Source: Pseudomonadota bacterium
Lineage (GTDB): Bacteria; Myxococcota_A; UBA796; UBA9615
Length of the DNA stretch: 52,536 nt
Direction: 5' to 3'
NCBI GenBank assembly: GCA_024229515.1
Contig: JAAESI010000164.1
Coordinates: 1 to 52,536, forward strand
Shown here: positions 1 to 10,700 of the stretch, in pieces
Layout of the letters: the number at the start of each line of letters is the position of its first letter
How positions within the stretch are numbered: position 1 is the first letter of the stretch
Translations under genes and position numbers: made by a program
Notes under the pieces: generated by a model
What the model was told of the DNA's origin: nothing
Databases searched by the model: none
Seen by the model: the letters and a program-made list of their open reading frames with translations, nothing else

Positions 1-268
1 CCGCGTAGAGCGGAAACAACCGCTCTGTCATGCGCAGCAGGCGCCACAGCCCGAGGCCGTAAGGCCAGTGCTGACGTGCGCGGACCCGTTGCTGAGAATC
101 CCCGCCGGGGCCCGATTTATGAGGGCGAACGGGCGCGATCGAGTTTTGGGACAGCACGGGGGCATCCGTCGTGGCCTTTCTCAATGCTTCGTAACATCGA
201 GATTCTCACGCGGCGGGTGCCCCGTCCATCCGGACCCTGGGCCTTAAGATCTCACCTATGAGGCCCGG
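1..268. other. Non-coding left edge, no convincing gene
   Basis: No open frame here has the G/C-rich third-position bias of the neighbouring genes. A 7-bp hairpin (AGAGCGG at 7-13, CCGCTCT at 20-26, 6-nt loop) lies at the left edge with no T tract after it. The region lies downstream of the FHA gene on the minus strand and may hold the operon's transcription end or a promoter for a gene outside the window. Nothing more can be supported. Confidence 0.4.
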
Positions 269-1129
269 CTAGAAGTCCTCGCCCTTGCTGTAGCGGAACT
301 CGATGCCCCCGATCTCGAGGGTGACGCCGTCCGTGAGCTGGCGGATCTTCTCGAGCTTGTCGTCGCCCTGGTAGATCGGCGCCCAGAAGGGCGACTCGGG
401 GACCACGCACCAGCCGCCCATCTGCTCGACGAACTCGCCCGAGAGGCGGCCGAAGAGCTTGAAGCCGGTCAGGCGGATGTCGCAGTCCTTGCGGTGGCCG
501 ATGGTCATCGGGGACTTCGTCAGCTCGACGATGGTGACACCGTCCTCGCCGTTCATCAGCAGGTGCGGCTTGCTCTTCTGCAACGCCTCCGCGAGCAGCT
601 TCTCGATGTCGCCCTTGGCCGCCACGGCCGTGCGCTCGCCGGAGTCGGGGACGCCGGACGCGACCGCCTCCTTCTTGGCCTCGCGCAGGTCCTTGAGGTC
701 GCTGATCACCGACATCGCCGCCAGATCCAGCTCCTCGAACTCCACCGAGTCGGTCGCCGAGGGATCGAAGATCTCCTTCTCCAGCTCGGACTTCGGGGGA
801 GGCGTGGGGCGCAGGCTCACGGCCAGCCGAGTGGCGAAGTCGTAGCGCAGGGTGTCGTCCCCGAGCACGACCCGGTCGCCGGGCCGCAGCACGTGGACCT
901 CGACCTTGTAGCCGTTGACGAAGGTGCCGTTGGCGCCCCCGAGGTCCTCGATCGTGTGCGCGTCGTTGGTCCCCTCGCGCTGGCGCACGACGCAGTGCTG
1001 GCGGCTGGCGAGGGTGTTGTCGTCGAGGCGGATCTGGGCCGAACTCCCGCGCCCGATGATGGCGTCGGGGACATCCAGCAAGTACTCGGCGACCTTCTTG
1101 CCGCCGCGGAGGTGAGTCAGTTGCTTCAC
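269..1129 (-). CDS. Double FHA-domain protein, last gene of the pfa-ole operon
   Basis: This 286-residue soluble protein has a canonical N-terminal forkhead-associated domain, which binds phosphothreonine peptides. The hallmarks are visible: GR at residues 26-27, SRQH at 42-45, and LGGANGTFVNG around 63-73. After an acidic linker (about 105-190), residues 190-286 look like a second, degenerate FHA fold: IGHRKDCDIRL resembles the GR strand, but the SxxH and NGT motifs are lost. There is no signal peptide or membrane segment. The start codon overlaps the end of oleC by 4 nt, so it is probably translationally coupled and co-transcribed with the lipid genes. FHA proteins usually partner with Ser/Thr kinases, which are abundant in myxobacteria, so a phospho-dependent scaffolding or regulatory role for the Pfa/Ole complex is a reasonable inference. 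No direct evidence for such a role is visible. Confidence 0.85.
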   Translation of the reverse strand: MKQLTHLRGGKKVAEYLLDVPDAIIGRGSSAQIRLDDNTLASRQHCVVRQREGTNDAHTIEDLGGANGTFVNGYKVEVHVLRPGDRVVLGDDTLRYDFATRLAVSLRPTPPPKSELEKEIFDPSATDSVEFEELDLAAMSVISDLKDLREAKKEAVASGVPDSGERTAVAAKGDIEKLLAEALQKSKPHLLMNGEDGVTIVELTKSPMTIGHRKDCDIRLTGFKLFGRLSGEFVEQMGGWCVVPESPFWAPIYQGDDKLEKIRQLTDGVTLEIGGIEFRYSKGEDF

Positions 1130-2820
1130 AGGTTCTTGTTCGCCCAGCCCCTCAGGTCTTCGCGGACAATCTTAGCGTTGTGGCGGATGTCTACGGGGAA
1201 GCGGCCCGGATACAGCACGATGTCCACCACCTGGGAGGCGACCTCGTTGCCCTCGCGGAGCTCACGAAGCTGGCCCAGAAGCCCCTCGGGGGCCAGGTTG
1301 GCGAAGCCGTCTTCGCGCTCGATCAGCAGCACCGGCCGCTCCGCGCCGGGCTCGCCCACGCCGACCAGCGCCGACTGCCGAACCGCCGGGTGCTCGTCGA
1401 AGACCCGCTCCAGCGGAACGGTGAACAGATCCTTGTGGGGCGTGCGCACGCGGTGGGACTTGCGGCCGCACATCCACAGGTTCCCGTCGGCGTCGAAGTA
1501 GCCGACGTCGCCCATGCGATGGACCACGCGGTCGCCGTCCTTGATCTTGGCCCGCGCCGTCTGCTCGGGGCGACCCCAGTACTGGTGGGTGACCTGGCGG
1601 GCCTTGACGGTGATCTCGCCGATCTCTCCGACCGGCAGGAGCATGTCATCGGACCATTGGGGGATGGGCTCGTCGGTGACCCGGATGATCCGGACCGTCG
1701 TGCCGTCCACCGGCTTGCCCACGCAGATGCCGGCCCCCTGGGCCGTCTTGGGGTAGGCGGTGCCGAGCACCTCGTCCGAGCCGATGTTGGCCACCGGAAG
1801 CACCTCGGTGGCGCCATACGGTGTGAACATCTGGGCCCCCGCGGGGAGCATCCCGACGATCTGCTCCATCGTCTCGCGACGAGCCGGCGCGCCCGAGCTC
1901 ATCACGCGCCGCAGCGGCGGCAGCTTCGTGCCCGTCTCCTGCCCCCACTTGCCGAGGTTGCGCAGCAGCGCGGGGGACGCGAACAGGCTGGTGCAGCCCT
2001 GGCTGAGGATCGCCTCGGTGATCTTGGCGGGGTCGGCCTCGCCGGGCTTGCGCGCGTCCATCTCCGGGATCACGGACGTCATGCCGAGGGCGGGGTCGAA
2101 CAGCGCGAACAGCGGGAACGTCGCCAGGTCGATCTCGTCGGGGGCGAACGCGAACATCTGCTTCAGGCTCTGCACCTGCGCGGTGAACATGCCGTGCGTG
2201 TAGACGGCGCCCTTGGGGATGCCGGTGCTGCCCGAGGTGAAGAGGATGGCGGCGTCCTGGCCGGGGTCCGGGGCGTCCATGCCGTACTTCTTGTAGGGGC
2301 CCGTCTCCTTGAGATCGCGGAGGCGGTGCCCGCCCCAGAACCAGCGCTTGCCGACGGTCACGGGGATGGTCACCGACTTCATCGCGGAGCCGAACGCGAG
2401 GCGGGCGACGTGGGCCAGCGGCACGCCGATGAACGCCTCGGGCTCGACCTCGCGCATGCACTGCTTGAGCTTCGGGCCGCCGATGCCGGGGTCGATCATC
2501 ACGGTGACGGCGCCGACCTTGAACAGCGCGAAGACGAGGGCGAAGAACTCGAGGCTGGGGGGCACCATCAGCACGGTGCGCACGCCCCGCCTGATGCCGA
2601 TCCGCTCCAGCCCGAAGGCGTAGCGATCCGAGGCCTCGTCCAGCTCCGCGAAGGTGTAGTGCACCCAGCGCATGCGGCCGTCTTCGTCGCGCCCCGCGGG
2701 CACCACGACGGCGCGCTTGTGGGGCTGATCGGACGCCATCTTGGGCAGGTGCGACGCGATGTTGGACGTGGTGAGGAAGCGCACCGGCTCCCGCGGCAGC
2801 GTCCCGGGGACCGAAGCCAT
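1126..2820 (-). CDS. oleC: OleC-type beta-lactone synthetase (AMP-dependent acyl ligase family)
   Basis: This 564-residue member of the ANL adenylating superfamily has the nucleotide-binding loop LFTSGSTGIPKG at residues 193-204. It also has a YGATE-type motif (TPYGATEVLP) in the middle and a C-terminal subdomain with the MGDVGYFD signature. Length and overall pattern match OleC enzymes of long-chain olefin synthesis. OleC uses ATP to convert a 2-alkyl-3-hydroxy acid into a cis-beta-lactone, rather than making an acyl-CoA. The gene begins 2 nt after oleB ends and overlaps the FHA gene by 4 nt. Ordinary long-chain acyl-CoA synthetases share the fold, so the OleC call leans on the adjacent oleA and oleB. 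Family assignment is secure, the subfamily likely. Confidence 0.87.
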   Translation of the reverse strand: MASVPGTLPREPVRFLTTSNIASHLPKMASDQPHKRAVVVPAGRDEDGRMRWVHYTFAELDEASDRYAFGLERIGIRRGVRTVLMVPPSLEFFALVFALFKVGAVTVMIDPGIGGPKLKQCMREVEPEAFIGVPLAHVARLAFGSAMKSVTIPVTVGKRWFWGGHRLRDLKETGPYKKYGMDAPDPGQDAAILFTSGSTGIPKGAVYTHGMFTAQVQSLKQMFAFAPDEIDLATFPLFALFDPALGMTSVIPEMDARKPGEADPAKITEAILSQGCTSLFASPALLRNLGKWGQETGTKLPPLRRVMSSGAPARRETMEQIVGMLPAGAQMFTPYGATEVLPVANIGSDEVLGTAYPKTAQGAGICVGKPVDGTTVRIIRVTDEPIPQWSDDMLLPVGEIGEITVKARQVTHQYWGRPEQTARAKIKDGDRVVHRMGDVGYFDADGNLWMCGRKSHRVRTPHKDLFTVPLERVFDEHPAVRQSALVGVGEPGAERPVLLIEREDGFANLAPEGLLGQLRELREGNEVASQVVDIVLYPGRFPVDIRHNAKIVREDLRGWANKNL

Positions 2821-2822
2821 GC

Positions 2823-3752
2823 CTAGGCCTCCGCGCCCGCGCCGACGGGGTGGCGGGCGAGGAAATCGCGCACCAGCGGGGTGATCTCCTCGCGCGCGTC
2901 CTCACAAATGTAGTGGCCGCAGTCGTCCCAGATGTGGAACTCGGCCGACGGCACGCGCTTGCGCCACTCCTCCAGGAAGCTGTCGTCGAAGACGAAGTCC
3001 TTGCGCCCCCAGAGGATCTGCACGGGCATGCCGTCCAGCGCCGGGAGGCCGTCCTCGACCCGGGCCATGAGGTCCCACGCGGGGTCGCTCGGCTTGAGCG
3101 GGATGTCCTGCACGAAGCGGTGGATGGCGATGCGGTGGCCCCAGCTGTCGTAGGGGGCGACGTACGCGTCCCGGGTCGGCTTGGGGAACATGCCCGGGCG
3201 CGTGGAGCAGGCGCGCGCGGCGCCGCGCACGAACGCGTTGAAGCCGCGGACGGGCACGGCCATGGGGAGGTTCTTGACGAGCCACAGCTGCCACGGGAGC
3301 TTGCCCGTGGAGGGGAGGCGGAAGCCGGCGGTGTTGGCGAGCACGAACCGCTTGACCCGGCCGGGGTTGGTGGCCGCCCAGGCGAGGCCGATCATGCCGC
3401 CCCAGTCGTGGGCGATGATGGTCAGCTCATCGTCGAGGCCGAGGCTGTCGAAGAGCTTCGTGAGGTCGTCGACGCGGCTCTGCAGCGTGTAGTCGTACCG
3501 GTCGTCGCCGGGCTTGTCGGACAGGCCCATGCCGACGTGGTCGGGGACGATGCAGCGGTAGCTGTCGGACAGACCGCGCACGAGGTGACGCCAGTAGAAC
3601 GACCACGTGGGGTTGCCGTGCAGCAGCACGACGGTCTCGCCGCTCCCCTCGTCGAGGTAGTTCATGTGGATGCCGTCGCCCCGGTCGAAGCGCTTGGGCT
3701 CCCAGGGGTATTCGTCACGGAAGGGGGTGAGGTCGAAGGTCATGGTCACCAT
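2823..3752 (-). CDS. oleB: OleB-type alpha/beta hydrolase (beta-lactone decarboxylase)
   Basis: This protein of about 309 residues has the haloalkane-dehalogenase-like alpha/beta-hydrolase fold. The oxyanion motif HGNPTW lies at residues 45-50, the aspartate nucleophile is D116 in AHDWGG, and a catalytic histidine sits in DCGHYICED near residue 285. An Asp nucleophile in an HDWGG elbow is typical of OleB, which opens and decarboxylates the beta-lactone made by OleC to give a cis-olefin. The chosen ATG at 3752 overlaps the oleA stop, which suggests coupled translation; an alternative ATG lies at 3743. The same frame stays open upstream to 4625, but that extension lies over oleA and is very arginine-rich. 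A true haloalkane dehalogenase is the alternative and fits the context less well. Confidence 0.87.
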   Translation of the reverse strand: MVTMTFDLTPFRDEYPWEPKRFDRGDGIHMNYLDEGSGETVVLLHGNPTWSFYWRHLVRGLSDSYRCIVPDHVGMGLSDKPGDDRYDYTLQSRVDDLTKLFDSLGLDDELTIIAHDWGGMIGLAWAATNPGRVKRFVLANTAGFRLPSTGKLPWQLWLVKNLPMAVPVRGFNAFVRGAARACSTRPGMFPKPTRDAYVAPYDSWGHRIAIHRFVQDIPLKPSDPAWDLMARVEDGLPALDGMPVQILWGRKDFVFDDSFLEEWRKRVPSAEFHIWDDCGHYICEDAREEITPLVRDFLARHPVGAGAEA

Positions 3753-4786
3753 TGGATTCCGAGCATGAGGCAGTTGAGGCCGGTTCCGATGCCGAGGAGG
3801 CCGACGCGGTCTCCTTCGACGATGAAGCCGTCCTCGGCGGCGCGCGCCGCGGTGATGGGGAGGCTCACGGTTCCGATGTTTCCGAGCGTCTCGAAGGTGG
3901 AGTACTCGCGGTCGGGTTCGATGCCGAGCGCGTCCAGGATGGTCGATTGGTGGACGGCGCCGACCTGGTGCATGACCGCGCGATCGACGTCGCCGATGGA
4001 CCAGCGCAGCTCGTCCAGGAACGCGGCCCAGGTGCGCTTGCCCAGCTCGATGCCGTGGGTCAGCACCTCGGCGGCGTCCGTGTCCATGATCCAGGATGTC
4101 TGTCCGGCGATCCCCTCGCGGGCGCCCCAGCGGGCGATGCGGTGGTGCTCGGGGGCGGCGCGTACGGCCCCTCCGAGGAGGCGGCGGCCGGTGAAGCTGA
4201 AGTCGCGGTCCGTCAGCACTACGGCGATGGCGCCGGAGCCGCCCGTGAGCGAGGCGATGCACTTGCTCCAGGTGCCGACCGTGGGGTCGTCCAGCATGCG
4301 GGCGATGGCGTCGGTCGCGATCTCCCGGGCGGTCTCGCAGCTGACGACGAGGCCGGCGCGGATCTGACCGAGCTCGATCATGTTGGCGACGGTGACCATG
4401 CCGTTGAGCACGCCGAGGCAGGCGTTGGAGTGGTCCAGCACCAGCGCGTCGCCGCGGATGCCGAGGGTGTCGGCGACCCGGCAGGCGGTGGCCGGCTCCA
4501 TGTCGTCGCGGCACACGCCGGCGTAGATGACGGTGCCGACGTCCTCGGGCGAGACGCCCGCGTCCTCCAACGCCTTGCGTCCCGCGCGCGCGGCGTGATC
4601 GGCGAGGCGCGGACCCTCGGGCCACCAGCGGCGCTCACGGATCCCCGTCATCGACACCAGCTGGCGCGACGGGATGCGGAGCTTGGCGTAGAGCCCGTCG
4701 AGCTGGCCCTCGAGCTCCTCGGAGCTCACCCGTTGTTCGGGCAGCTCGTAGGCGATGGCCTCGACGCAGACGCGATCCCAACGCAT
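3746..4786 (-). CDS. oleA: OleA-type thiolase, head-to-head acyl condensation
   Basis: This 346-residue condensing enzyme of the KAS III/OleA family joins two fatty acyl thioesters by a Claisen condensation to give a 2-alkyl-3-keto acid. Catalytic residues are in the expected places: Cys123 in SNACLG, His273 in VMHQVG and Asn303 in LGNIGTVSLP. Glu97 in RDDMEPATA matches the glutamate that serves as the base in OleA and is not used by FabH. The start overlaps the pfaC stop by 1 nt, and oleB starts inside its 3' end. Direct linkage to a PUFA megasynthase suggests that its acyl donors are polyunsaturated chains. A FabH-like enzyme is the alternative, but Glu97 and the neighbouring oleB and oleC favour OleA. 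Confidence 0.9.
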   Translation of the reverse strand: MRWDRVCVEAIAYELPEQRVSSEELEGQLDGLYAKLRIPSRQLVSMTGIRERRWWPEGPRLADHAARAGRKALEDAGVSPEDVGTVIYAGVCRDDMEPATACRVADTLGIRGDALVLDHSNACLGVLNGMVTVANMIELGQIRAGLVVSCETAREIATDAIARMLDDPTVGTWSKCIASLTGGSGAIAVVLTDRDFSFTGRRLLGGAVRAAPEHHRIARWGAREGIAGQTSWIMDTDAAEVLTHGIELGKRTWAAFLDELRWSIGDVDRAVMHQVGAVHQSTILDALGIEPDREYSTFETLGNIGTVSLPITAARAAEDGFIVEGDRVGLLGIGTGLNCLMLGIQW

Positions 4787-7700
4787 CAGCCGACCCTCAC
4801 GAGGCGAAGGCCGAAGCCCTTCATCGAGTAGATGTCGCGGCCGTCAACGGACAGCAGGCCGCTGCCGGTGAGCACCGGCTCATCGCCCTCTTCGACCGAA
4901 TCGATCCAGCAGTCCACCTGCACGTGGCCCTGCGTGGGCACGACCTGGCCTCGGTACTGCCACGTGTGCGCGCGGCCGACGGCGACGGGCTCAAAGCGGT
5001 GGGTTGCGGTCAGCTCGGGCCAGCGCTCGAGGGCGGCAGCCTGAAGCAGCTGCATGAACGACTCGAGGCCGAGGCTCCCGGGGATGACCGGGTCCTGGAA
5101 GAAGTGGGCGCGGAAGTACCAGGCGTCGGGGTCGACCGTCAGCGATCCGCGCACGAAGCCGAGCCCCTTGAGTCCGCCCTCGGGGAGGTACTGATCGACC
5201 GCGTCGACCATGGTCCAGACCGGGGCCGGGAGCGTGAGTGCCTCGCTCACGTCGGAGCCGATCGCGGCCGCGGCGTCGGGATCAGCAGGGCCCGTGAGTG
5301 TGAGCGGGAGCGGCTGCCCATCCACTTCCGGACTCCAGCGGAAGGCGCCCCGAATGCCGACCTGGTCGCGCATGGCGGCGGGCGGGAAGAAGCCGAACTC
5401 CGTGGTGCCCGAATAGAGCAGCCGGCCGTCGGCGTGCAGATCCATCGTGAACCGCTGGAGCATCATGCCGCCGGCTTCGCTGTGGCTGTCGAGGCGGGCG
5501 CGGGCCGTGAGCGTTCCGATGTCGTTCCGCGGCTCGAAGTGCATCGTCGCGGTGCCACCGAGGTTTCGGTAGTAGAGGCCGTCGCCGTGCAGGGGCGAGC
5601 CGATGGCGCAGGAGACGAAGCCGCAAGGCTGCAGCGCCGCTTCCAGCAAGACGGCGAACGGGATGGACTTCGTCTTGGCGGCGGCGAAGAACCAGGCGTC
5701 GGGGTCGACGTCCCACTCCGCCACGGTCCAGTCGTGCGAGGGCTTCATCCCCAGCGGCTCGTAGCCGATGGAGTTCACGCGATCGAGGAACCGGAAGGGG
5801 TCGCGGGGAAGTCGGGCGAGGCGGGTGCCGTCGTCGAACTTCGCGAACGCGGGGCCGAAGCAGTCCGATGGCGCGCCTTCGCAGTAGGCGATGAGCTGCT
5901 CGCTGTTGTAGGCGGGGGCTCGCGGAGCGGGGGGGCGACCCCATCCCTGGGTGAGCATCGCCTCGTCGGCGCCCGCGAGGCGGTAGGCGACGTTCAGGAA
6001 GCGGACGATCTTGCGGCCGTCGGCGAACATGACGGCGTCGGCGAGCACGTAGGGCTCGGGGTCGTAGCCGATCTCCTTGAGATCGAGCTGGTAGGTCAGC
6101 GTCTTCGTCGTGTCGAGCACCTGGCCGCGGCAGCGCAGCGCGGAAGATTCGCCCTCGACTGGGGCGTAGTGCACATCCGTCCCTTGGAGGTCATCCAGGG
6201 TCCAGCCCATGCGGAGCAGCAGGATGCGGAGCGTGTGGGCGCAGCCCTCGTACATGAGGGTGCCGGGCATCACCATGTCGTCGACGAAATGGCAGGTCAG
6301 GTACCAGGCCGTCGGCTCGACGTCGGTCTCGGCGGTGATGCGGCCGAGGCCGTAGTTGCCCCCGGTGGGGTCGAGCTCGTTGACCCGGTGGACCAGCGTC
6401 ATCTTGCCGCCGGGGAGCCGCAACTCGGGGGCGAGGTGCCGGCCGGCGAAGGCGGGGCCGAAGGCGGCCTCCAGGTGCCCGGTGCGGAGGGCCTGGACCT
6501 GGTCGTCGTCCAGGGTCGTGGCGGTGACCTCGACCAGCGGCGTGTACGGCGTGCAGCCGGGGCGGCGGGGCGGGATCTGGTCCGGGTCGTCCTCGACGAG
6601 GCCTCGGCCGCCGTGAAGCTGCTCGTGGCTGAAGAAGCCGGCGCAGCCGTCCTCCATCGTGATGAGGTGTTCGTCGCCGATCCAGCCTTCGAACCGGAAG
6701 AAGAAGAGCCACGTGCTGCCCTGCCGGATGAACCGGTCGATGGCGATGTCGTAGCGGATGGTCTCGCCCACGCGGGGCAGATCGCGGTGGAAGGTGACCT
6801 GGGCATCGAGCAAGCGGTAGACGCGCTCGCCCTTGGTCTCCAGGTCGATGCCGAGGTAGCCGCTGAGGAACAGATCGGCCTGGCCGGCTTCGACGGAGAT
6901 GCAGGTCGGCGCCCGGCCGCCGTCGAGGTACCAGGCGTTCGGGAGCACGTCGTGCTCGGTGACGCAGGTCCCGCCGGTCATGGAGCGGGGCTCGCCGACC
7001 ACCTCCAGGATGCGGTCCACGAGCATCAGCGGCTCGTCGGGGAGCCGCACGCGCGTGGGGTAGGTGTCGGCGGGGGCGAAGTCGGGGCCGAGCACGTTGG
7101 CGATGGAGCCGATGGCGAATTCCATGCAGGCGGCGCGATCCATGAACGGGGGCGCCGTCGTGGGCCGAGCTTCGCTGGGAAACTGGGAAACTGGGAAACT
7201 GGGGGGGGGGGGGCGGCTGAGGGCGAGGATCGTTTGGGCGAGGGAGTCGGCCAACTGCTGTCCCTGCGAGGCGAAGGCCAGGTACTCGCCGTGAGCCGCC
7301 GTCGTCGCCGTTGCCGCGGCCATCGCCCCCGTCACCAACCCCGCCACCGCTGAAACAACCCCGGCCTCGCGGCCCTCATCCGGTTTCCCAGTTTCCCAGT
7401 TTCCCAGTTTCCCAGCCAACTCCGGCCGACCAGACCCCCGCGGCACCGCCGGCACCGGAGCATCCACCCGCCCCCCAACCGTCACCGGCACCACCGGCTT
7501 CGTCGAGCGCTCACGCCGCATCCACACGCCGGAGTCCTCGCCGTAAATCCCCTCGAGATCGATCGCCACGCCCGCCCGCACCAGCTTCGCGGCACACCGC
7601 AGCAACGCCAGCCAGCCATCGACCCCGCGCTGGCACGCGGCCACAGCGACGTGCGGGCGGTCTCCGAGGATCCGGTCGATCATCCGGCAGCACGTCCCTT

Positions 7701-10700
7701 GCGGGCCGCCTTCGACGAACACCCTCACGCCGTCGGCGTAGGCCTGCTCGATCGTCTTGGACCAGTCCAGCCCCGCCGTCGCGTTGGCGTGCACCGAGTC
7801 AGCGGCGGCCTCGCTGGTGAGCTCGTACGAGGCTCCCGCGTTGCCGGAGTAGTACCGAACCCCCTCGGGAGGGGTGACCGGGAGCACGTGAAGCTCCCGG
7901 TACGCATCCGCTACCGGGTCGAGCACGTCGCTGTGCACCGTCGGCACACCCACCAGGGGCACCGACGCCGTCGCCCCGAGCGCCTCGGTCACCGCCTCGA
8001 TGTCCGACCGGGGTCCGCCGATCACACACTCGTTGGGGGCGTTCACGATCAGCAGCCGTGAGTTCCCCGTGAGTGCTGCACGGACCTCCTGTGCGGGTCG
8101 ATCGACGACCACCGCAATCCAGTCCGGCGTGTCGGTTCCGTAGACCTCCCGGGCGACGGTGCAGGCACCCACCAGCTGGTCCACGAACAAGCGTGAGTCG
8201 AGCACGCGGCGGTACATCAGGTCGCGCTCACGCCACCCTCGCGAGGCGAACAACCCCGCCGATTCACCGAGGCTGTAGCCGATGACGGCGGCCGGGTTGA
8301 CCCCCAGCTGCCGCAGCGCGGTCCCCACCGTGATGCCGTGAGCGACCTGCCCGAAGATGATGCGTCGGGCGTCCGCCTCGAGCTCCGCTTCGGCGTCCGC
8401 CTCCCAGCCCGCCGTCCAGTCGGCGCGCCACGGAGTGAAGCCGTCGGAGCTCAGCTGGCTGGCGAGCAGGCCCGTCTGGCCCTCGAGCTCGTCGTGGAGC
8501 GCCGGCGACGCCGCCAGCAGGGACGCGCCCATGCCCACGTAGTGCGTGCCGGATCCGGGGAAGACCCATGCGACCTCCCCTTCGACTTTCGGCACCGGAA
8601 CGCCGGGGCGCTCGATTCGCTGGAGCAGGGCCTCGACGGACTCACCGGCAAACGCCTCTGCGCCCGCGTCTCCGCGCCGTCGGTACCACCGGGCCGCGGC
8701 CTCTTCGACGCCAACGCCGGCATGCTCCCGGAGGAAGGCTCGCAGCGCGTCGAGTTCGTCGCGGTTCGCGACCACGATTCCGGCCGGCCGTGGGCCCATC
8801 GGAGCCGACGTCGAGTCCACGCCTTCGAGCACCGCGTGCATGCGGTTTCCATCCAACGCTGCGCCGCTGACGCCCGCTCGCCGGGGACCGTCGGAGGAGT
8901 CGTGGATCCAGGCCTGTCGAGTCGGCAGCGCGTGCAGCCCCGACGCCTCCCAGGCCGGGATGTCGGCGCCCGCCTCGAACCCCGCGGTGGCGGGAAGGGT
9001 CTTGTGGTGCAGGGCCAGCGCCGCACGCACGAGGCTCGCCATGCCGCCCGCGGCGCCGGGATCGCCGACCACGCTCCGCACCGCCGCGAGGGCGTGCCGG
9101 GGGTGCTCGACAGGGCCCGAACTCACGGCGTGAGCGATGGACTGCACTTCACTGGCGTCCGCGTCCGGGTCGCCTCCAGCGGCGGCTTCGAACAGCCCCG
9201 CGGAGCTCGGCTCAGCGCCCACCTCGGTCCAGGCCCGGGCGATCGCGTCGTCCCACGAGGCCGCGCTGCCGATGCCCTGCACGACGGCGTAGACCCGGTC
9301 GCCGTCGCGGGTCGCGTCGCTCAGCCGCTTGAGCACCACCGCAGCCGCGCCTTCCCCGGGCACGGGTCCGTCGGCGCGGTGATCCAGGGGCCGGGCGGTG
9401 CCGGTGCGGGACCAGGGACGGAGCCGGTCTGTGCCCAGGACGGCGCGCACGTCGCCGGCCAGGTCCACGGCGCCCGCGATCATCGCGTCGGTCTCGCCCC
9501 GCTGAAGCATGCGGGCAGCGACCTCCAGGCTGCGCAGCCCGCTGGCTTCCTCGGAGCTCACGGCGAAGCTCGGTCCGCCCAACTTCAGCTCACGGGCCAC
9601 CCGGCTGGCGGCGATCGAGCCCAGCGCGCCCATGGTGCGGGTGCGATCCAGCAGCGGCCCCGCGGCCTGCTCCAGGGCCTCGGTCCAGTCCCGAAGCTGC
9701 GCGTCGTTCAGGTCGATCCCGAGGGCCTCGGCCTGGCGGCGGGCCCAGGGGTGCAGGCTCCACGCGAGGTGGAAGCTCGTCGTCTCCAGGTCCAGCCCCA
9801 GCCCAACGATCACGCCGGTGCGGAGCGAGTCGCCCAGCGCAGCGGTGCAGTCCTCCACCGCGTCGGCGGCGGTCTGCAGCATCAGCAGCTGCTGCGGCAG
9901 CGTGCCCGGCACCTCGTTGGGGGCGATGCGGAAGCGGCCGATCTCCACGTCGACCCGCTCGACGTACGCGCCGGGCAGGTCCACCAGATCGCCCGCGGTG
10001 CGGCGGAACCACGCGGAGTCCTCGACCCCCTTCCACCGGTCCGCCGGGCGAGGCCCGACCGCCGAGGTGCCGTCCAAAGCGGCGCGGGTGAAGGCGTCCG
10101 TCGAGTTCAGGCTCCCGAACCGCGCGGCGAGCCCGACGATCGCGATCGGCTCCGCCTCGGGGGCCGGCGGGTCGCGGAGCACCGCGATGCCCTCGTCGGG
10201 TCCGCGCCACTCCTCCACCAACAGGTGAGCGTCGATGCCCCCAAAGCCGAAGGCGGACACCGCGGCCCGACGGGGACGGCCCGGGTCGGCCCACGGGCGG
10301 GGCGCATCCAGCACCTCCAACGGGCCCGCGGCGAGCTCGGGGAGCGCGGTGGCGGGATCGAAGTTCGCCGTCGGCGGCAAGGTGCCGTGCTTCAGGGCGA
10401 GCAGCACCTTCATGAACCCAGCCGCCGCCGCGCCCGTGAGCAGGTGGCCGACGTTGGACTTCACCGAACCGATCACCGCCGGCGAGTCTCCGAACATCGC
10501 GCTGATGCTGGCCAGCTCGGTCCGATCCCCAGCGGGGGTGCCGGTGCCGTGGCACTCCACCAGATCCACCTCCGCGGGGCTCCAGCCGGCCTGACCGTAG
10601 GCGCTCGCCATGGCCCGGGTCTGCCCCTCCGAGTCGGGCGCCAGCAGGCTCCCGCCAACGTCGTTGGCGAGGCCGACAGCCGCGATGAGGCCGGCGATCT

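Noticed and set aside
76..261. A 61-codon plus-strand open frame at the left edge
   Set aside because: No ribosome-binding site, no bias and no homology are visible.
3753..4625. An upstream extension of OleB of about 291 codons
   Set aside because: It overlaps oleA in another frame and is extremely arginine-rich. OleB family similarity begins only at the ATG near 3752/3743.
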